From Candidatus Omnitrophota bacterium (GTDB lineage: Bacteria; Omnitrophota; Gorgyraeia; Pluralincolimonadales; Pluralincolimonadaceae): a DNA stretch of 47,125 nucleotides. A program made the position numbers and the translations under genes. This document shows positions 42,962 through 47,125 of the stretch, in pieces. Position 1 is the stretch's first letter. Each line of letters opens with the position of its first letter. Location of the stretch: positions 1 through 47,125 of the forward strand of contig JAUYOH010000129.1 of the NCBI GenBank assembly GCA_030695925.1, in the 5' to 3' direction. The notes below the pieces were generated by a model, which did no database searches, was not told where the DNA came from, and saw nothing but the letters and a program-made list of their open reading frames with translations.

Positions 42962-44250
42962 GACAACCTTTCCCTCTTAATTTTCATAAAATAAAACCAC
43001 GGCATAGGATAAGCTCTCTGCACAAAAAACCATACCAGCAACATATTTACTAAATATGAAATTAGAGTTGATTGGGCAGCGCCCATGGGACCGTTGGCTT
43101 TAATCAAAATATAATTTAATATTAAATTAATCGCACCCGCGGCCATGATTGAATAAATTAAGTAATAGGTTTTTTTTGAATAGGAAATATACAAAGAGAA
43201 TACTCTAAACATCGCATTTGCGAAATACGCAAAAGAAATCAATGGAATATACCTCGAGGCTTCTTCAAAACCCTTGCCGATAAAAATCTTGCAAAAAATC
43301 GGAGCAATATAAATCCAGATTAAGGTAACAAAAAATAAAGCAAAAAAATACAGATAAGTACACTTGACTATCAATAATTTTTGTGCCTCTGAAGGATTTT
43401 TTAATTTCTCAAAAAGGATGGGCATAACGGCGAGTCCTACTCCGCCTGCGATAAACTCAACTACCGAGGCCATAGAATAACCTACGCTGTAACTGCCTGT
43501 TGCAGAAACACTTACCATAACATTCAAAAACAATCTATCGGAAAGAGTTATAACCCATCGACCTACGCCATATAAAAATAGCGGCATACCAAACACTAAC
43601 ATCTCTTTTATAAGATCAGGCTTTATCGCATATTTTAATAAACTCTTGCGTATCAAAAATGCCGCGCATAGCAACATAAATATTATCTCAGTTACTGCTA
43701 TTCCCAAAACTCTGCCCTTCCAGCTTAAGCCTATTACTACAACAAGCAAAAGCGATAAAATGATATTAAGGATAGTCCTGCTGCATTGAAAGAGACTGTA
43801 TGCGTAAGCTTTTTTCTGAACTACCAACAACTTTACGATTATATCGATAAATGCGCTGGCAAAAGCTACGCCGGGAATTGTAATAATAAGCCAAACGGGA
43901 AAATTAAATTTTTCAATCAACCAACTGCGCAAAAAAACCAGCGCAGCTAAAAATATAACCAAAAATGATAATTTAACGATTATGGAGTTAAAAATATACT
44001 GGCCAAAATTTAATGGCGCATCTTTTGTATCAAAATACTGTCTTGATATCGCGGCGGATGAGCCCATATCAATAAAAGATTCTCCCATAGGATAGATAGT
44101 CTGAAATGTAGCTAAGATCCCATAATGGAATGGCGTCAAAAATCGTGTTAAAACCGGGAGCATTAAGAAAGAAACCGCCTGATTAAAAATGCTTGCTCCT
44201 GCATATATTCCTGATGGACGAATAATTTTCTTTAAGACAGTATAAAACAT
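42958..44250 (-). CDS. Wzx-type polysaccharide flippase (MOP superfamily)
   Basis: An inner-membrane protein of 430 residues from the chosen start (MFYTVLKKIIRPSGIYAG), with about 12-14 hydrophobic segments. Typical features are IFNQAVSFLMLPVLTRFLTP near the N-terminus, DMGSSAAISRQYF, and FGMPLFLYGVGRWVITLSDR in the middle. Such proteins flip undecaprenyl-linked glycan units across the membrane. Longer forms begin at ATG 44262 or TTG 44295, but these overlap the upstream gene by 11 or 44 bases; ATG 44250 sits one base after that gene's stop codon. It is placed between two B12-binding radical SAM genes, so the flipped glycan is probably their substrate or shares their pathway. Confidence 0.85.
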   Translation of the reverse strand: MFYTVLKKIIRPSGIYAGASIFNQAVSFLMLPVLTRFLTPFHYGILATFQTIYPMGESFIDMGSSAAISRQYFDTKDAPLNFGQYIFNSIIVKLSFLVIFLAALVFLRSWLIEKFNFPVWLIITIPGVAFASAFIDIIVKLLVVQKKAYAYSLFQCSRTILNIILSLLLVVVIGLSWKGRVLGIAVTEIIFMLLCAAFLIRKSLLKYAIKPDLIKEMLVFGMPLFLYGVGRWVITLSDRLFLNVMVSVSATGSYSVGYSMASVVEFIAGGVGLAVMPILFEKLKNPSEAQKLLIVKCTYLYFFALFFVTLIWIYIAPIFCKIFIGKGFEEASRYIPLISFAYFANAMFRVFSLYISYSKKTYYLIYSIMAAGAINLILNYILIKANGPMGAAQSTLISYLVNMLLVWFFVQRAYPMPWFYFMKIKRERLS

Positions 44251-44251
44251 A

Positions 44252-45652
44252 TTAGCCGGCATCGGATGCTTTAGGCGCTGCTTTACAATGACCAACCTTT
44301 ATCAATTTATCTTCTGGGATATTAAAACCTAATTTCTTATTAATTTTGCCTAAATATTCCCTGATTAGAAATTTGAACCTCTCAGATGGAACATTTGTCA
44401 GATTTAACCTTAAATCTTGCCTATCTCCCATACTTAATAAATACTCTTCTTCATCAGCGATTAATCTTTTATCAATAATATACTGATACATAGGCGACCC
44501 GGGTTGTGGAAGCAAATAGCCTACGCTGGGATAAATGTTGTTCTCGTAGCAGAACCCCATAGTCTCCCTTATGGTTTCTTCCGTTTCTTCAGGATAACCA
44601 AAAACCAAACTAGTCCAAGTAACTATACCAGCTTTGTCTAATATCTTTTTCTGTCTGAGAAAATCTTCTGTCTTAATAAATTTATTCATTGACTTTAAAA
44701 TATCCTCATTGGCTGATTCTAAAGAATAACCCAGTCCAACGCATCCTGATTTTTTTATTTTTTTTACTAATTCGAGGTTGTCCTCTTTAAATAAATCCGC
44801 TCTACATGAAGCTGTCCAATAAATATCCAGATCTTCTTCTATGATCTTATCTATTAATTCTTCTGCTTGTTTTTTTGCAAAAAAAGTTAACTCGTCCCAA
44901 AAGTTAATATAATTTATTCCATATAATTTTTTTAGTTCCTTGATTTCTTTTATAACAGACGAGGGTGAGCGCCAACGATATCGATTTTCTCTAAAAACAT
45001 GGTAGCAAAAAGTGCATTTATAAACACAACCTCTCGCTGTATTTACGGGAAATACCTTGATTTCCTTTTTTGGAATAGGATATGGTTCGCTGACAAAATT
45101 CTTGGATTCACGCACATAAACATCCGTCTCAAATAAATCCCATTTCGGCAAAGGTATGGTATCTAGATTAGCTATGGGCGGCCTTGGTTTATTGGCTATG
45201 ATCTTATTGTTACTTTTAAAATAGATCCCTTCTACTTCATCCAGCGGCTTCTTTCTCTCAATGCATTTAAGTAAATCGACTATAGTAACATCACCTTCTC
45301 CTATAACTGCTATATCGGCCTCCGTTTTTGAAAGTAATAACTGAGGTATCGACGCAGCAACTGAATTTCCCACAATGATGATAGCATTTTTATTAATTCT
45401 CTTAATCATTGAACAAAGATTTTTAACGACCTTATATCCGGTTACAATACAGCCAAAACCTACAACATCAAAGTCTTTTTTTCTTAAAACTCCCTCTAAT
45501 TCTTCATCAGAATATCTATGAATATCTACATCTACTATATCCAAGCTATAACCCGCTGTATAAATTGCGCTGGCTACATACCCAAGCCCTACCGGATATA
45601 TCTTCTTAGAGGTATCGCGCCTTATGCATAAATTTATCAATAGAACTTTCAT
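44252..45652 (-). CDS. B12-binding domain radical SAM protein
   Basis: A 466-residue enzyme. The N-terminal domain (1-140) has the B12-binding pattern PVGLGYVASAIYTAGYSLDIVD and FDVVGFGCIVTGYK, IIIVGNSVAASIP and ADIAVIGEGD. The radical SAM motif is NTARGCVYKCTFCYH (C209, C213 and C216), followed by INFWDELTFFAKKQ, LGYSLESANEDILKSMNK and LVFGYPEETEETIRE. The last ~80 residues have a C-terminal extension with a cysteine in VGHCKAAP. It has an ATG start 1 base after the next rSAM stop codon. Its partner relation to the two other B12-rSAM genes nearby suggests sequential modification of one substrate. Confidence 0.86.
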   Translation of the reverse strand: MKVLLINLCIRRDTSKKIYPVGLGYVASAIYTAGYSLDIVDVDIHRYSDEELEGVLRKKDFDVVGFGCIVTGYKVVKNLCSMIKRINKNAIIIVGNSVAASIPQLLLSKTEADIAVIGEGDVTIVDLLKCIERKKPLDEVEGIYFKSNNKIIANKPRPPIANLDTIPLPKWDLFETDVYVRESKNFVSEPYPIPKKEIKVFPVNTARGCVYKCTFCYHVFRENRYRWRSPSSVIKEIKELKKLYGINYINFWDELTFFAKKQAEELIDKIIEEDLDIYWTASCRADLFKEDNLELVKKIKKSGCVGLGYSLESANEDILKSMNKFIKTEDFLRQKKILDKAGIVTWTSLVFGYPEETEETIRETMGFCYENNIYPSVGYLLPQPGSPMYQYIIDKRLIADEEEYLLSMGDRQDLRLNLTNVPSERFKFLIREYLGKINKKLGFNIPEDKLIKVGHCKAAPKASDAG

Positions 45653-45653
45653 T

Positions 45654-47066
45654 CTAAGAATATAACACCCTTCGCAGTTTTATAAACAGTTTAGATTCTC
45701 TTAGATAGTCCAAAAGACCTAAGTGCCTCAATATATTTCCCAGATTCTTTTTTATATAAAACCTCAATCTTTCTTTAATCGGCCTAAAACTCATGACTAA
45801 TCTATCGCAATTACGGCTAAAGAATAGAATATCTTCCTTGGTTAATGTGGGGAGATTTAGAAATGACTCTTTCCTTTCTTTCAATTCGATTTCATTGGTG
45901 GGCAAAAGGTTATTTTGTTTGCAGACCTCGTATAGTTCGGTTCCTTTATATGGATAAAATACATTCAGGGCAAAAGAAGTCGTTTTAGTTTCAGCGATAG
46001 TCCTTATTGTATCCCAGGCCATCTCTTTAGTCTCAAAAGGCAATCCTATCATTGCAACGCCGCTGGTCTCGATTCCGTATTTACGTGCCCATTTAAAAGA
46101 ATCCGATAGCTGTTTTTGTGTGATATTTCGCTTCATAACTTTATTGCGTATAAAATCATTACCGGATTCGATACTCATCATAACCCTGAAACAACCGGCT
46201 TCTTTTAACTTTGCAAAAATTTCTTCGCTGACTAAATTTGAACGGGTATGGCAAATAAACGCTCGCCGAAATCTCTTTTTATATTGTTCCAAAAACTCAA
46301 AAAGCCATCTCCGATTTAAAGTAAATAGGTCATCTACAAAATGTAACGGCTTATTGGTATTATATCTGCTTAAGACTGCTTCGATCTCCTGGAGGCAATT
46401 ATCAACGCTTCTATAACGAATTGTGTTGCTTCTTCTTCCGTATACCCGCGCCAATGCCTGATTTGAGCAATAGGTACATAGAAAAGGGCAACCTCTGTTG
46501 AAGAAAAATTCCAACGAGTGACGCTTTTTTAGATAGGCATTATACTCGAACAATTCTCTGTCAGGAAAAGGAAGCTCATCTAGATTCTGAATCAAAGGAA
46601 GTAAGTTATTTTTAACTAGTTTGTTTTGGTTTTTATCATAATAGCAAAAATTTTGCGTCTGGCGGCAATCTTCTCCTTTTTCTAGTTTTTCCAAGAACTT
46701 AAGGAGCGCGTAGTCAGCTTCTCCAATGATAGCTCCGTCAAGAGCATCTGTTTCCTTAATTGCTTCCGGAAACAATGTGATATAAACACCTCCGCAAATT
46801 ATTACGCCCTTAAATATTTCCCTGATTAACCGCGACAGCCTCTTAACATAGATAAACTGAGATTCAACTGCTGTAAAACCAATAACATCGGGAACGTAAT
46901 TTGTAACTGTAGTTACGATATCATCAAACTGATTTGGTTGAGATGCATAACAATATCTAACATCATGGCCTGCTTTTTTTAAGGCGCTGCTCAGGTATGC
47001 CAATCCAAAATTATATTCATCACAATGATATGAATTTATGTCTAAGAAAACAAACAGAACTTTCAA
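45654..47066 (-). CDS. B12-binding domain radical SAM protein, TTG start
   Basis: A 470-residue protein of the same type. The N-terminal B12-binding domain has GLAYLSSALKKAGHDVRYCY, DVIGFTAVESQF, VIICGGVYITLFP and GAIIGEADYA. The radical SAM core begins FNRGCPFLCTYCSN (C193, C197 and C200), then HFVDDLFTLNRRWL, RVMMSIESGNDFIRNKVMKR and AMIGLPFETKEMA. It starts with TTG 47066, which overlaps the stop TGA of a partial gene upstream (TTGA). Substrate unknown; the conserved arrangement of three such genes is discussed in the findings. Confidence 0.86.
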   Translation of the reverse strand: MKVLFVFLDINSYHCDEYNFGLAYLSSALKKAGHDVRYCYASQPNQFDDIVTTVTNYVPDVIGFTAVESQFIYVKRLSRLIREIFKGVIICGGVYITLFPEAIKETDALDGAIIGEADYALLKFLEKLEKGEDCRQTQNFCYYDKNQNKLVKNNLLPLIQNLDELPFPDRELFEYNAYLKKRHSLEFFFNRGCPFLCTYCSNQALARVYGRRSNTIRYRSVDNCLQEIEAVLSRYNTNKPLHFVDDLFTLNRRWLFEFLEQYKKRFRRAFICHTRSNLVSEEIFAKLKEAGCFRVMMSIESGNDFIRNKVMKRNITQKQLSDSFKWARKYGIETSGVAMIGLPFETKEMAWDTIRTIAETKTTSFALNVFYPYKGTELYEVCKQNNLLPTNEIELKERKESFLNLPTLTKEDILFFSRNCDRLVMSFRPIKERLRFYIKKNLGNILRHLGLLDYLRESKLFIKLRRVLYS

Positions 47067-47125
47067 CTAATTACACCTGCCTTTACCTTCTCTTTCATTG
47101 AATACTCAGAATTGGTCAGTAATTG
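47063..47125 (-). CDS. 3' end of an upstream gene (partial)
   Basis: On the minus strand one frame is open from 47125 to the TGA at 47065-47063, encoding 20 residues ending MKEKVKAGVIS. The stop overlaps the TTG start of the following radical SAM gene, as with coupled genes. Too short to name. Confidence 0.45.
   Translation of the reverse strand, partial: QLLTNSEYSMKEKVKAGVIS

Overview
The window is a dense bacterial chromosome segment. All but one of its genes lie on the minus strand, usually overlapping by 4 nt or spaced by a few bases, and the longest gene-free stretch is about 120 bases (17517-17636). No rRNA, tRNA, CRISPR array, insertion sequence or prophage gene was seen. The host is a diderm (Gram-negative type) bacterium: the window carries a heptose-phosphate phosphatase, two family-9 heptosyltransferase-like genes, an O-antigen ligase and a Wzx-type flippase. 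The mix of genes, including an array of B12-binding radical SAM enzymes, recalls uncultivated PVC-related lineages such as Omnitrophota. That placement is inference; no marker gene proves it.

Layout in transcription order within each region (minus strand unless stated). (A) 4044-1: a promoter followed by marC, glgC, nth, thiG, a short argA-type acetyltransferase and the start of leuC. (B) 9231-4049: a five-gene oligopeptide/dipeptide ABC transporter (oppA-B-C-D-F). (C) 16074-9250: a CBS-domain protein of unknown function, two tandem galT-like genes, then gap, pgk, tpiA and secG. This is a lower-glycolysis operon with a sugar-phosphate uridylyltransferase front end. (D) 17573-16081: def and fmt, divergent from the only plus-strand gene, a TPR protein driven by a consensus sigma-70-type promoter. 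(E) 28153-18278: a lipopolysaccharide-core type cluster (heptosyltransferases, methyltransferase, several glycosyltransferases, gmhB, an MGDG-synthase-like glycosyltransferase) ending in a family-4 uracil-DNA glycosylase and priA. (F) 47125-28068: a large, more AT-rich surface-polysaccharide locus. It holds three B12-binding radical SAM proteins and one SPASM-like radical SAM protein around a flippase, a putative GT-B surface carbohydrate protein, a CelD/FemAB-like acetyltransferase, a polysaccharide deacetylase, a glycosyltransferase-DUF218 fusion, a DUF4330 protein with a small membrane partner, a GT4 enzyme, an NDP-sugar epimerase/dehydratase, a WecA-like transferase fused to a FlaA1-type sensor half, and an O-antigen ligase.

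A reasonable model is that region F builds a decorated glycan on undecaprenyl phosphate (WecA-like start, GTs, epimerase, deacetylase, acetyltransferase), flips it (Wzx) and ligates it (WaaL) onto the lipid core made by region E. The radical SAM enzymes would add an unusual modification to the glycan or its lipid. The most interesting points are that four-member radical SAM array, the two fusion proteins, an oppA signal peptide written over a terminator-like hairpin and a dispersed repeat, a galT paralogue pair with HPH versus HAH active sites, a four-cysteine insertion in phosphoglycerate kinase, and an Asn-to-Gly change at the Fmt catalytic site.
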